64,000 bases of DNA from Hyaloscypha bicolor E (GCF_002865645.1 NW_020194644.1:62001-126000), one strand, 5' to 3'. Positions 12,311-26,100 are shown, counted from the first letter of the stretch. The notes: generated by a model not told the origin, from the letters alone. Made by a program: numbers and translations.

Positions 12311-13925
12311 TATATTAATAATTTCCGGAGAAGTAATAGCTTAGAGAGTTCTAAAAGTAGTATTATTAACTAGTAAAGAAAGTTTCGGAATTAACTTATT
12401 ATTTGCTCTTATATATAGTAATAGATAACTAGAGCTTATTAATAAGCTAGCCGAGATTTATAAAAAGATCTGAGATTATATATTTATATATCCGGAAGTC
12501 TTAGTAAGAAATAATAATTTTATTATAAAAGAATTCAGTATTTTGCAAATTAGATATAAGACTATATTATAGTTAATATAGTTCGTTAATTAGTAATTAA
12601 ATAGTCTTAAAGATTGTTTTTTCCGGGAATTTAGCTATTATAAAAGCTAATATAATAGTATTTTACTTATCTAAATTTCGATATTTGAATTCAGAGCCTT
12701 TAAAGAAGCTATAAATATTAATACAAGCCTTTTTATATATATATTAAAAGAGCTAGTTACTATAAAAGTAGTCTTGAGCTAGTTCCTTTAGTATAATAGG
12801 AAAAGCTTATATTAGTTCCTCTTATAAAAGCTCTATATATTAGTAGATATTAAGGAAAATAGTAAGTTTATAATTAAAATTACTATTAAATTCATTATAC
12901 TTTTATTTTTTAGTATAAATCTTAGTAACTTTTCTAATAAGTCTTATAATTAAAGGAAATTAGAAATTATTCGAATATAATTATAATAGTAGTAATAAGA
13001 CTAGTAGAAATATACTATTTACTTCTAAAGCTTCTATACTAGTATATAAATCTAGTAAAGATATAGGATATAGTAATAGAGGAGATAATAAAAAAGGTAA
13101 TAATATAGAAATATTAAAGATAATAGGTTCTAGATACTTATTCTTTATAAGAATAATAAAGCCTAATAGAATTAATTCCTTAATAAGATCTAGTCTAGCT
13201 ACTAATATATTCTTATTTAATTATATATACTATATATTCTCCTTTATAATAATATATAAAGTATTTATAATAGTATTAGTACTATTATTCTATTATATAA
13301 ATATACTACTATACTAAAGGGTCTTATATAGGTATAATATCTCCGGAAGTTCAAATTTATTAAAGTTCTCTTAATAAGTAAAATTCTTAAAGTTATATCT
13401 AAATAGCTCCTAAAGGCTATTATTAACTATTTTATAGAAAATATATTAAAATAGCTTAGTATTCAAGAATTTAGTTATCTTATCTGTTCTAATAGAATTC
13501 AGATTAATTTTATATTTTTACTTTCTTACTAGTTTCTTATAATTATTATTATATATAAAGTAATTAAATTAGATAGATCTAATAAAGGAATTATTTATTA
13601 TAATATATTTTACTATTATATATTTTATAGGCTTATATCTAGTTTAAAATATAGTAGTTTATAAGGAAAGTAGATTTATAAAAAGAAAAATAGTTTATAA
13701 AGTAGATGGTTTATAGAAGATATTATATTCGAGATAAAAATTTTATCTATAATAAGAAATTTAGGAAGTGAAATTTAAGAAGTGAAATATCGAGATTCCG
13801 GAAGAACTCGATGGTTCTAAAACTCAAGAGCTCCAGAAATTTAAAAGAAAATAGTTTTTAAGAGAGTTTTATAGAAGTTAAATAAAAATAGAATAGAATA
13901 ATTAAATAGCTAACCGTTTTAGTAC

Positions 13926-14113
13926 TTAGTAAGATTAAGTGGCTTTCCTGCCTATATAACTAAATTATAGGTAATAGAACTAATAGATATTTCTTCCTGT
14001 AATATAATATAATTAGACTTTAGTAAGATTAAGTATCTTTTCTGCTTATATAACCGAATTATAGGTAATAGAATTAATAGTTATTTCCTCTTTAACTAGA
14101 ATAATGGCTTTGC
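13926..14113. repeat. 94-bp tandem duplication in copia leader
   Basis: Two adjacent copies with starts at 13,926 and 14,020 (period 94), each beginning TTAGTAAGATTAAG. They differ by C/T-type changes and small indels. They lie just inside the 5' LTR, in untranslated leader. Confidence 0.75.
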
Positions 14114-14208
14114 CCCTAAATAACCGAATCTTAGATAAGTATAGCTTAATTCTTTCTAATCTATATATATAAATAGATCTTATTCTAATCTAAATACAAA
14201 CTAATTAA

Positions 14209-14517
14209 TATTAGTTTATTAGAAATATATAGTACTATTATATAGTTATAGAATACTATTTATATAAGTTAGTAAAGTTATTATTTAGAAATAGGAATTA
14301 TAGTATTATAGTATTAATATATAATTTCTAAATCTACTAAGCCTAAAGGAATCTAGTCTACTAGTCGAGTTACTAATAAGATATAAGGTTATATAACTAT
14401 ATTCTATATCTTATATTCTATTACCTATATTCTATTACCTATATCTTATTACCTATATCTTATATCCCGTATCCTATAATTATATATATAACTTCTAAAG
14501 AAATAGCTATACTAATA
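14209..14517 (-). repeat. Copia 5' LTR (copy 3)
   Basis: Partner of the LTR at 8,058-8,352, same orientation and ends. The internal CCTATAT/CCCGTAT minisatellite is of intermediate length. Confidence 0.8.
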
Positions 14518-15741
14518 ATATTATATATTATAATAATTATAAATACCTAAATATCTAGATATTTAAATATTTAAATATTATACTAGACTATATAATAACT
14601 ATAATAATTAAATAACTAGGCCTAAAAATAACTTTATTTTAAAAGTTTTAAAACTATTATATAATATATTAAAAACAGGAAATTACTAATTTAAAACTTA
14701 TTATTTTTATTATATTAATAAATCTATTATAAAATAATTAATTAATAATAAATTATTATTTAATATAAATAATAATTTTATAAAATTAAAATAATTAAAG
14801 CTTAAAAAAAACTTAGTTTTTAGCTAAAAAAAAAATATAAATATTTTATTTTTAATTATAATTTAAAGTTTAATAAAACTATTATATATATTAAAACTAT
14901 TAATATTATTAAAAATATTAAAACTATAAATATTAAAATTACCGGAATTACTTTTATATAAAAGTACTAATATAATAATTTTAAAACTATATTAGATAAA
15001 AACTTTATTATAATAAATAATAGAAATATTATATAAAAAAAACTTTATAATTAAAAAATAATAGAAATATTATATTAAAAAAAACTTTATAATTAAAAAA
15101 TAATATATTATATTAGTTTATTAATCTAAAGCTATTTATAACTTTATAATAATTATTTGAGCTATTAAACCTATAAAAAATAATATTAAATTATTTAATA
15201 TATATTTTTAATAATAAATTAAAAATATTATTAAATTAAATAAAAAAATCTTATATTTAATTATTTTAACTAATTTATTATTTGCAAATAATAGAAATCT
15301 ATTTTTCTAAATAAGTTATATTTTAGTTTTAGTAAATATTTTTTAATATACTTATATTTACTAGTTATTTATAAAATATAAAAGAATTATTTAAAATATA
15401 TTAGTATTTGAATTATATAATATATTATATAGTTTTAATATAAGTATTATAAATAAATTAATAATTAATAAAAGCTTTAGAAATAAATCTTTTACTAATT
15501 ATTTATATAAATTCGAAATTCTTATATAAATATTTTATAAAGTTTAGTATTATATAAAAGAAATAATTTATAATTAATATAATATATTTTTATTAAATAT
15601 ATAAATAATAAAAAATTATAAAATTAAATAAATTAAAAGAAAATTGAATTCTACTAATTTTATAATAAAATTAAAGCTTATAAATACTTTTTAATATTTA
15701 ATTAATATAAATACTATATAATTAAATATAAATAAAGTAAT
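14518..15741. other. Extremely AT-rich spacer
   Basis: One of the most AT-rich parts of the window. Nothing recognisable was seen in it. Confidence 0.6.
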
Positions 15742-15968
15742 TATCGGTTTACTAGTAATATATAGCACTATTATATAATTATGAAATACTATTTATATAA
15801 GTTAGTTAGTAAAGTTATTATTATTCAGAAGTAAGAATTATAGTATTATAGTATTAATATATAATCCCTAAATCTACTAAGCCTAAAGGGATCTAGTCTA
15901 CTAGTTAAATCACGTATATAACGCGAGGTTATATAATCCAGGAAATTCGTAATATAGCTATTCTAATA
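15742..15968 (-). repeat. Copia LTR, copy 4 (probable solo LTR)
   Basis: Same family and orientation as the other LTRs, but it lacks the minisatellite and retains several CpG sites, so it is less RIP-damaged. No element interior is attached on either side. Confidence 0.7.
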
Positions 15969-16140
15969 GTAATATATAAAATAAAGAAAAAGAAATATAT
16001 TAGTAAAAAGTAAATATATAAAATAAAAATATTAATATAAAAAGTATTATAAAAATATATATATAAGTAAAAAAATATAAAACTAGATCTAATTAAATAT
16101 AATAAAAGCTAGATATATAATTTAATTTCCTAAACTAAAT

Positions 16141-16236
16141 TCCTTTTATCTTATATATATTACTTTACTAATAATAAATATAATAAGTATTTTATAATTA
16201 TATATAATAGTATTTAATATTTCTAGTAAACTAATA
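16141..16236 (+). repeat. Inverted partial copia LTR (copy 5)
   Basis: The reverse complement of this segment matches the beginning of the LTR as read on the plus strand (TATTAGTTTACTAG, then the following ~90 bases). It faces copy 4 tail to tail, 170 bp away. The rest of this copy is missing. Confidence 0.6.
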
Positions 16237-16542
16237 ATTAATAATATTTTTAATTATATAAGTATTATATCTAATAATTAAAAGACTAATATAATGGCAG
16301 GAATAGAGTAATAGAATAAGGCTTAAAGATTAATAATTTTAATATCTTAAGAATTTAAAGCTAAGAAGAAAAAGGAATAAGGTATAGCAGTAAATAAATA
16401 GATATAGCTAAGACTACTAAAATACCGAGCTTTGGAAGCGAGCTTAATTTAAATTATAGCTTGGAACCTTAGCTAAAACCAATTCTTTTAGCTAAAACCA
16501 CATCCGTATTAATTATATAACACTAGCTATTATAACTAGTTA

Positions 16543-16648
16543 TTACTAAATATACTAAAATCTTGAGTATATTATAAAGCTTAATAAATTCTATCTAGCA
16601 AGAAATTACTATCTAAGTAAGGCTAAGCGAGAACGTAATTCCCTAGCA
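16543..16648 (-). repeat. Gypsy 3' LTR (outer part)
   Basis: Same length as and ungapped against 26,591-26,694 (104 bp), with 13 differences. Relative to that copy, 12 are G to A and one is C to T; eight of the G to A changes are at TpG. This copy is therefore the RIP-mutated one. Similarity fades into lower coordinates, so the full LTR extent is uncertain. Confidence 0.7.
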
Positions 16649-17289
16649 ACCTCCCTGTAACTAAAAAAGCCAGCGCCCACACTAGATCAGCGCTAAATAC
16701 ATAAAAGAATCCGCATATCAGGATTCCGGATATTAAATTCCCGCATTTTTGGAAGGGATATTAGATTTCTATATAAGAAAAAGAAAAAGGAAAAAGAAAA
16801 CAGCCTAGCAATCTCGATTATTCCATACCTGCTAATATAATACTCTTAGTCTAACCCCGAATTATCTTATTATTATTAGGTAGAAAAGAAATAATAAGAC
16901 TAATTTCTCCTCTTATAGCTACCTAACCTCGGAATACTTTATCCTCTATCCAGCTCATATACTAGTTACTCTCGTAATATATTATTTGGAAACTCGAATT
17001 CGGTACTCGATTCTTCTAAAGTTCGGCAAATGAAACATACTAGTTCTGAGACTCGGAATTAGTAGCTTAAGCTTAATTATCGGAATTAGTAGCTTAGGTT
17101 TAATTATAGGATTCGGCGGCTTGAGATTTAATAGCTTAATTCTATTCAGGTTCCTCAGAATTCGGATTATAATAATCTTAATTAAAGTCCTAATTATTAT
17201 TAATTATAATAGAATTCTATTTAGATATTAGTATTAAAGTCAGAATTAAAGAATCAGAAATTATATCTCGGATTTCCTATTTAAGAGCT

Positions 17290-18120
17290 AGATAGCCTTT
17301 TAAGTTCGCTCCAGATTCCCATATTAAATACCAGGCATTTCGGTACTTAATTATTTACTTATCGGAACTGTCTTCCTTATAGTAATATATTATATATATA
17401 AGTGGGATTAGTAAAGGGATTTATATTTCAGAGATTAGAAATACTAAAGCTTTATCTTCTATAGCCTTCCACTTATATTTTTATCTATAAAAGTTATGAA
17501 ATCTTATCTTAAAAATACCGTTTTCTTAATATATTTCGTAATTAAAGCCCTTTTTACTTGTAATTCTCTCCGGTTTCCAGATATTTTCTAGATTATCCAG
17601 GATTTCTCTCTTATCTAATAATTATTTCTAAGATTAAACCGACTTTAATTTCGATTCTAATTTAATTAGTATTAGGCTCTCAGGTTTCGGTCCTAAATAT
17701 AGTAGTAGCTTTCGGTAAACTAGAACCATTTCATTAATTTCTTATATACTAGCTAAGTAGCCTTTTAGGTTTTCTCTATCTGGCTATATTATATACCAGG
17801 AACTCTGGTACTAAACTAGCTACTTTACTTAACTATTTTTTAGGTAATAGTATTATATATATTCTAGTAAGATATTTGGATAAGTTTTCTCGAATTCCCG
17901 AAATACTAATACTTCTCCTAAAATTACTGCCCGGTTATATCTTTTCTTACTAGAACTAAGAAATCTTGTCTTAAACTAGCTATATCTTCGGTATATTTTA
18001 TAGCTATAGCCTATCTTATCTGGAGTTCTCTCCGGTTTCTAGACTATAGAAGAGTCTTCCAGAATTTCTCTACTTTTTGCAAACTTTTGAAATTAAACCG
18101 ATTTTAATTTTGCTTTTACT
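17290..18120 (-). repeat. Tandem duplication of a ~465-bp coding unit
   Basis: Matching landmarks recur at 17,293/17,758 (TAGCCTTTTA) and 17,564/18,026 (TTCTCTCCGG), giving a period of 462-465 bp, a multiple of three within error. Both copies keep the same minus-strand frame, which suggests a duplicated protein domain of about 155 residues before RIP. Confidence 0.65.
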
Positions 18121-19560
18121 AATAATTTTAGAAGCTTTAATTTAGTAGCTCTTTATAATATACTTTACTATTAGAAATCGAGCTTTTATTAGTATAAATC
18201 TATTAGATTTCCGTATATTTTATAATACTTCTTTAAATTTACTAAAGGCAGTAAGTCTAATTCTTCTTTATTAAGAAAATCCGCCAAACTATTATCGGAA
18301 TTAATAAATCTTTCTATATCCAGAGTTCCAGAATTATAATAACTATAGACTAGGAAATTCTATATAGTTAATTTTGCTAATTTCTTGCCTTTTAAACCGG
18401 TAGCTAAAGCTAGTAAGATAGCTCTTTATTTTCTGTATTTCCGGTTATTACTATCCTAATCTAAACCGGATTTAGCTTTAGGTTTAGGTTTAGAATCCGC
18501 ATTATTATTTATAGAACCGGGCTTACTATTCTTAGCTATAGTATTCTTGGAATTATCGAGTTCTAATATTATCTTCTTTAATACTATTATAAATCTATTA
18601 ATAATAGTAATTCTATTATCTATTTAATTCTCTTCGAACTTTATAGAAATCTCTATTATATTTATAATAAGCTATTTAATATAATTTTTAATCTCGGAAA
18701 CTCTTTATCTAACTACTTTTTAAAATTCTTCTACTAGAATCCAGTTTATTTTTTCTAATATATTAGATTTTTATATTAAGTTCTGGAACTTGCCTATAAT
18801 TTATTAAATCTTTTTCCGAAACTTTATATTTTCTGCCTTAGTAATAGTAGAAATCTTCTCGGAAAATAGATTAATTTCTAGAAACTATTCTATTATTAGA
18901 ATAGTTAGTAATATTAGGGAAGTAATTACTTTTACTTTTACTTTTCCGGAACTCAGAATTCTATTTATCTATTTTTCTTCTTCTTTTATAAGTATATAAT
19001 CTTTAAGAGACTAGATACTAACTTTATTTTCCTAATCTAGTAAGTTTCTATATATTATTATATTTTGAATTATAAGAAGTAATTTATTAGGGCCTAGAAA
19101 AGAATAGCTAATATTTTCTTATATCTCAAGAAGTTTTCCCTTAGCTATAAATACAGATATAAAATTAGCTATAGTTTTTTAGCTAATCTTTTTACTTTTA
19201 ATTACTAATATTCCGATTCCGGTAGTATAGTCTAATTACTATAAATTTGCCTATTTTAGATTAGAATAAAATATTTATTTATTATTAATTCCGAATAGTA
19301 ATCTCTAGTCAGATTTCTCTAGCTCTAGATTAAAATTAGAATCTATTAGATATTATTCTACTATATCTTATCTATATACTTCTTATATCCCGATTTGCCT
19401 TAATATAGTTCTAGTATATATTCTAATCCGAAATTTGCCTTTATAGATTTTAGATATATACTCAGAATTATTTCTTTTATTATTAGCTAATTTCTTAAAA
19501 GTTTACTAAAGCCTTTAGTAGGGTTCTCAAACTATTCAGGTTCCGGATTCTGAGATAGCT

Positions 19561-19727
19561 CAGAATTCTGGAATAGCTTAGCTATAGTAGTATTAGAATT
19601 CTGGAATATTTCAGATATAATAATATTAGGATTTTATTATAGTTCAGGTATAGTAATATTAGAATTCTATTATAGTTTAGGTATAGTAGTATTAGAATTC
19701 TAAAGTAGTTCAGGTATAGTAGTACTG
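19561..19727. repeat. 33-bp in-frame minisatellite (about 5 units)
   Basis: Units of 33 bp around AATTCTxxxATAGTTCAGG. On the minus strand each encodes an 11-residue unit resembling TIPELxQNxNT. The length is a whole number of codons, consistent with a protein repeat. Confidence 0.7.
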
Positions 19728-20149
19728 CTATCTGAAACTATAGTAACTAGAACCAAAATCGAGATAACCGAATTATAATCTGGTTTCTAGCTAAGGGAAA
19801 TAAATAAAATACTAGAATTTCTAGAAAAAGATTTCAGATATAGTAATTAATATTTAATATTAAAGTTAAAGTTATTATTAATATTATTAAAGGAATATAG
19901 AAGATTAAAGTATAAAAGCTTTAAAAATAGTAGTAGCCGAATATATTTAAAATAATATTTACTTATTTATACTAGTTATAATTTACTTTTATATATAAAT
20001 ATTATATTTCTATAAATAATTATAATAATAAAAGGCCAGAATATAATATAATTAGGATTTCTGTAGTTTTTCTTTTTTATAAATCCTTTTTTCCTTAGTA
20101 TAATTTCCTTATATAGCTTATTACTTTTTCTTATTAGCTAATTATTTTA

Positions 20150-20300
20150 TTTCGAATTCTATAATAGTTTCTTTAATATTCTAAAGCTTTATAGGTAGAA
20201 ACTATTAGTTGTTTTTAGGACTATATTTTTTCTAGCAAATAAGATATTAAATATATTCTATAGAACTAGTTTATTTATTAATAATCTTTTCGATTTCCTA
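20150..20300 (-). pseudogene. Chromodomain at the C-terminus of gypsy integrase
   Basis: Minus-strand frame with the chromodomain pattern: WEIEKIINKR, then YLI followed by a damaged W-K core, then a terminal acidic helix ending near EFE. In active chromoviruses this domain reads histone marks and directs integration. Here it has RIP stops. Confidence 0.65.
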
Positions 20301-20399
20301 TAATTTCTAATATTTAATATCTTTTTTAATATATATTAAATCCGGTTATTTAGGCCAAGATTAATTAAAAAAATTCTTCTTCTTTAGGGCAGGCTCGAG

Positions 20400-21600
20400 A
20401 TATATAATAGAGAAAATGTTATAAATCTTCTAATACTTGGAAATATCCAGATAATATATAAGCCTACTATATTACTAGATAACTAGAAAGGGCCTATAGT
20501 ATTATTAAGAAATCTTCTTACTTTTTATTACCAGAAGCTTATAACTCTTATATAACTAAATATATACTTTATCTCTGGTATTAAGGAAAAGAAGTTTCCT
20601 GAATTTATTATATTATACTTTTACTAATATCTATTCTATAGTAATAGTATTAGAAATCTAAATCTAATATTCCGGAATTCCTATAAACTTTCTAGATAAA
20701 TTAGAACTAAGTAAGTCAATTATATTATTTACTATAAATCCGTATAAGGCTTTATTAGAAGCTTTTCTAATAATAATAGAAAAGATATTATTTAATATAA
20801 ATTATAAAAACGGAAAATATTTTGGCTAATTTTTTTCGTTTTCTAAATAGAAGAAGAAATATCTTAGCGAGATTTTAATAATCTAGTTAGTACTTTTACT
20901 CTGGCTATTTATCTATAGATAATAGGCTATTAAAAATAGAAGCTTTATATCAAGTTCCTTAAATATTTCCTTCTATATTTCTAATAGGAACTTTATATTA
21001 TAGTCAGAAATAATAACCTTCGGAATTCCCTAATTAAGGTTAAAAAGTCTTCTAATTAAGGTATTACCCTATTACTATATATCCCAAGTTATTATTTCTG
21101 GAATTATAGTATATCTCTTATTAATTTTTTCTATAATTAATATAAGATATTCGAATTCTTTATAGAATTCTAGTAGGGCCAAAATAAAGTTAATAGTAAT
21201 TATATAAAATAGGCCTAGAGGTTCCGGAATCGGTTATATTAATCTATAGAGAGTATAATACTTAATTTAAAGACTCTAATACTCGGAATAATACTTAATT
21301 TAATTCTCGAGATATTAAATAAGGTTTTAGATAAAGAAGCTTTTATTAACTATTCTAGTTATCTTAGCTAGTTCTAGGTATAATATATTTCTATAAACCA
21401 AGTTAAAAACATCTTTTATATAATTTGGAAGAATATATAAATATTAAGGAATTCTGTTCTAGATATATTAATAGATTAAACTACTATAGATCTCGAATAG
21501 TAAGATAGCCCGGTTTTTCTTTAAAGTATTATTTTCCTTAAGCTAGGTTCGAATTCTGTTCTAGTACTTATTAATCTTATAATTATTAAGGAATTACTTC
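20400..21600 (-). pseudogene. Gypsy integrase (decayed)
   Basis: Minus-strand frame with the integrase core: TINFILALLEF followed by INKRYTIIP, then GIPKVIISD containing the second catalytic aspartate of the DDE triad. The upstream zinc-binding part is poorly preserved. It would have inserted element cDNA into chromosomes. Confidence 0.75.
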
Positions 21601-21789
21601 TTAAAAGCTAGCTGGATTTTAATAAAAGTAGCTATAAATATATAATTCTCGTTAAAATCCGTATAAAATTCTTCTTAAATAAATTTATCTAAGTTTATAT
21701 TACTAGTAAATAAAATATCTAGTTCTTTATTTTCCTTATTTACTAGTTTAATTAATTTCTTTTTATTATTAACGGTTACTAATTAGCTA

Positions 21790-22290
21790 AGGGTATTAGA
21801 TATAAAGTTCGCCTTATCTGGCTTATAATAAATATCTAGCTAGAACTAAAAAAAATATTTAACTATATAAACTAAATACAGATTTAATTTTTCTATTAAA
21901 ACTATTAAGGTAAGATTCGATTTCTTAAAGATACTAACTAGTAAGAAATAATTAGTAAAAATTATAACTAGAGCAAGCTAATTTAATTTAATAATATAAT
22001 AAAGCTTTCTTATAACCCAGACCAAACTAGCTATTTCGAGTTTTATAGGCTAGTATCTGGTTTCTATATCCTTAAAAATTCTAAATAAAAATATAATTAG
22101 CTCTACTTTAGTTCTTAGTTAATAAGAAATCTTCTTTATTACTTTATATAATAGATCTCCCTTAATATAATAAATAATAGTACTAATTTCTCACTATTTG
22201 AATATATTAAGATTATAGAAAAGTACTTATTCTGGGTTTATATAAACCAGAATAATATCTGCTATTAAAGCTTTCTGAAATACTATAAAA
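21790..22290 (-). pseudogene. Gypsy RNase H (decayed)
   Basis: Contains the fungal gypsy RNase H signatures: ETRYxPIKLEIAxLVWVIRK, then a segment equivalent to the LSRL/KPG block. Stops occur where Trp or Gln codons are expected. Confidence 0.7.
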
Positions 22291-22445
22291 GCTATTCTCT
22301 CTATACTAGTTAGATATATAAAAGCTTCCTATACTATAAAGGTCTTTCTCGGGTTTCCTTTTACTAGAGCCTGCTTAAATAATTCGGTCTTTCTATTTTA
22401 TAATAGTTTGGAAATATATATATAGAAAGAAATCTTATCTCTAAA

Positions 22446-23160
22446 CTATTTAGCTATTTCCAGATAGATTTCTAATTCCTTAGCTATTTCCGGAAAAGCC
22501 AATTTAGTAATAGCTTCCAGTTTTTCCTTTATTATAAATATTCTAAAGGAATTTACCTTCTTACCTAAAACTATAGCTAATAAATAACTAATAAAATATT
22601 TCTTTCCCTTAATAGTAATATTATATCTTACTAATATTAAGAAAACCAATCTAAGGTATTATAGGTATTTTTTATAGATATAGCTAATAATAATAATATT
22701 ATTAATATAAGCTCTTACAAATTCGAAATCCTTTAGAATAATATCTATTTAATACTAAATATATAAAGAGATATTCCGAAATCCTATTAAAGTATAGCAG
22801 AAAGTATATTAGCTTTTATAAGAAACTACTATAAGATATTTCTGGCTTTCCGGATAAATATACTACTAGTAAAAGAAACTAGTAGTATCTACTACTATAA
22901 TAAATCAGTAACCTATAATTCCTTAAAGTATTTCCTCTTATAATAGTATTAAATAGATATCTGGAATTACTATATTATTTAATTCCTATATATTAACTAT
23001 AACTTAATCTACTAGCTATTTCTGTCTAGATATATACTTATAAATAACAAATATCAGAAAAGCTATAGGAACCTGCTATTCTATTTAGTATAGCCTATTC
23101 TGAGCTTCTAGCTTTCCGTATATCTCGTTAATAATTTCTCGATTATAAATTCCAGTCTTA
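22446..23160 (-). pseudogene. Gypsy reverse transcriptase (decayed)
   Basis: The minus-strand frame contains conserved reverse transcriptase blocks: VNIxELNNIVIPDIYxI, FIIVVDTTSFFY (catalytic aspartate block A) and YLIVVSYKSxYTF. The last uninterrupted stretch is the 67-codon frame at 22,446-22,649, which lies in the C-terminal connection part. The domain order and these motifs are diagnostic for Ty3/gypsy. Confidence 0.85.
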
Positions 23161-26100
23161 TAGATTTTTGTCTTACCGGAAATTCTATTTACCTAATTAG
23201 AATACAGGTTAATCTTTATCTAATAATTTTCTAATAAATTAATAAATCCAATATTATTAAAAAAGTTTTCCGGAAACTTATTCAGAAAATCAGAAAATAT
23301 TCTAATAGTTTTTATATTTCCATAAATTATAGTATTAATATAGTACTTTATTTCTATTTCAGAATTCTTATAGTATAATTAAGGAATCTTTATAGTGGAA
23401 TCCTTTAGAAAACAGGCAGCTAAATCCGTAACTTCTATATTTAGAACCGGAAATCCATTATTATACTTAATATCTATAAGATTTCCCAAACGAAAATTAT
23501 AAGGCAAGAATACTAGCTTTACTAAATTATTTCTGGCCAGTATTATCTTTATATTACTATTCGCTAATTAAATAAATAGGGTTACTAGTATTTTATTAGG
23601 TTCGAATAATAGATCTTAATTCTTAATAGCTACTAAATAATAAATAGGGATTACTATTAATATAAAGGCAGGAATTATAAGGCCTACTATTATATAGACT
23701 AGAGATTTTGGGATACCTTTCTTTTAAGATACTTTAACCAGGATATTAGTATTATAGCTTCTAATATATCCAGATTTCTTAAAGATTATAATATTAATAT
23801 TTTCTGGAATTATAATATTTATACTAATAAGAAGTTTCGCTACTAGATTATTAGTAAGATATACTTCTCTTATAATCTTGGCTAGAACCTCCTTACCGGA
23901 TTTGATATCTATATCCGAAAAAAAACATATCTAGTACTATATATTTCTATAACTAAACCTTGCCTCTAATTCCTCTAATAGGTAATAGCTTTAATATAAT
24001 CCGAAACGGGATATCAGGTCAGTTAGTTATTAATTATTTCCGGTTAATTAGGGTTATTAAGTATCTTATATCTATATATATCTTATAAGAAATACTATTA
24101 ATAAAAAACTTGAATATTATAATTACAAAATACCAGTTTCTAAAACCAAATCCGGTTCTAATATCTGATTTCGAATCTACTATAGATTTAATAACTAGAA
24201 TTATATTAAAAGCTACTACTAATAACTTTTTAGTAAATTCTTTAGTATTAGATTCGACTATTAGCTAGTTCTTACTTAATTTAAGAATTCCTAAATACTT
24301 ATAATTATCTTTACAAATATATTTATATAACTAATTATTACTAGAGAACGATTTCTTATATTTCTTATATATAATTTCCTTCTTAGTTTTATTTACTAGG
24401 GCAAAATTCATAATAGTAAAGTTTCCGACAGGTTTATTCTCGAAAATCTCCTTACTATAATTATATATATAGTTATCTTTATAGTCTTTTTTAATAAATT
24501 CCCTATAGAATAAATTACTACTCTCAGGTTCCTAGAATTCCTTCTTACTAAGCTTGGCACTAAAATAAATATACTATTAGTATAGAAAATACTAATAATT
24601 TCCTATATTACGGGATCTAAAGCTACTTTAATTCCTTGGTATAAATCCGTTTCTATTAGTAATTTATAGCTATAAATAGGAAGCTAGTAAAGCCTTTTAG
24701 GCTCCTTATTACTAGTTAGAATTCTGGTTTTGGGAATAATTAGTATAGCTCTATTAGAAACCTTAACTAGCTTAAAATCCTCTATAACCTTAACTATTAA
24801 AATTATCTCGGCTATAGTAGCCTTAGTAATTCTGGAACTATTAAGGATATTAGAAAAACTACTAGAAATTATTCTGGTATATAGTCTAAGAAAACTAATT
24901 CTGAGAATACTAGAAATTCTGAAATTAATAGAAACCAAAATATAAAGAGCTATAGCTAGTAAATTAAAACTACTTGCCTTTTCTACCAAATTATTAACTA
25001 ATAGTATTCGCTTCCTCTACTATATTTTCGAAGAGAATTAATTTAAAATCCACCTCTTCTAGCCATTTTCCTTTAGCTATTAATTCTATAAATACTAGAA
25101 TATTTGCCTAAATAAAAAGCTCTAGTATATTATAGGCTATAGTTAGCTAAAGGAAATCCGATTCTATACCAGCCGCCTTAGTATATCGAAATATAGTTTA
25201 TATAAAGCTATATATGAATTCTCCTTTCTAAAAATTAGCTAATCTAAACTAGATTTTTCCTATATTTTTTATTATATTATTTATAGATTCCTTAAATTAC
25301 TTTATAAAAACACTATAAATTTTATTAACTAATACATTAGTTAAAAGATCTCTTTTTAAGTCAGAAAGCTTATAGGTATATTATATAATTCTTTTACTAT
25401 AAAGCTATAAGGTCCAGTTTTCCTATATAACTTAGTTACTTTTCTTATTTGCGATTTCCCGAATTCTGTTTATAAAAGTATAGATATTAGTATATACTAT
25501 AAGCTTTCTAATACTAATAATTCCTGAACTATTAATTTCAATATCCTTTAGATCTGAATTAAAAACTCCTATATCTTTAGGTTATATATAGTTATTCTAG
25601 TTCTAATTCTAATTCTATAGAGAATTCTACTATAGAGTAGCGGCCATATTATTTTATTAAAGCTAGTAAATAATATTCGTAACTATTAAAGTAATAGCTT
25701 ACTAATTATTGGAATTTATCTGTAATAGAATTCCAGGGGCAGGATTATTCTAGTTATTTCCGCTTCCTCTAGTACTATATTTACTTATATTTTCAATTAG
25801 ATTATAAGAATTATCGATTAGTAGGCTTTCTTCTAGTATATTAGGGATACTAGTTAGGATAAAGCCTGAAGATATTTTTTAATTCAATAGTCTATTAAAC
25901 CCTGAACTACTAGAATCCAAAGAAGCCGGTTTAATATTAAGAAGATATTCGAATCTGTATATTATAGCTCTGAATATAGCTTTTATATAGATCCAGGCTT
26001 TAGAGAATTATATTATAGAATCCGGGATTAGAGCTATATATTCTAATCTGGCTCGGGTTTATAATTATATAGGTAAGGAATCTCTTTCGATTTCTCTACC

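Larger units (their letters stand above)
8058..14517 (-). mobile_element. RIP-inactivated Ty1/copia LTR retrotransposon
   Basis: A 6.46-kb element bounded by two same-orientation LTRs (8,058-8,352 and 14,209-14,517). Between them, on the minus strand and in the order expected for copia, lie a leader, a gag zinc-knuckle region near 12,200, reverse transcriptase near 9,500-10,160, and an RNase H tail ending at about 8,700. Every coding segment is riddled with TAG and TAA, so it cannot move on its own. The order gag, integrase, reverse transcriptase, RNase H is known for Ty1/copia; the integrase stretch (about 10,800-11,700) was not resolved. No clear target-site duplication was found. Confidence 0.85.
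17270..19800 (-). pseudogene. Extra decayed ORF region between pol and 3' LTR
   Basis: The minus strand is coding-like for about 2.5 kb downstream of the chromodomain, with RIP-type stops. From its N-terminal side it contains an 11-residue tandem repeat (33-bp units, 19,561-19,727), a charged, probably coiled segment (about 18,500-19,130), a Lys/Pro-rich linker, and then two copies of a roughly 155-residue unit (17,270-18,110). Chromoviruses normally have no gene here. It could be an extra element gene, a captured host gene or a nested insertion. I do not recognise the protein. Confidence 0.45.

Noticed and set aside
14204..14522. Target-site duplication of the copia element
   Set aside because: The five bases flanking the outer LTR ends do not match, possibly through RIP or later rearrangement, so none is claimed.
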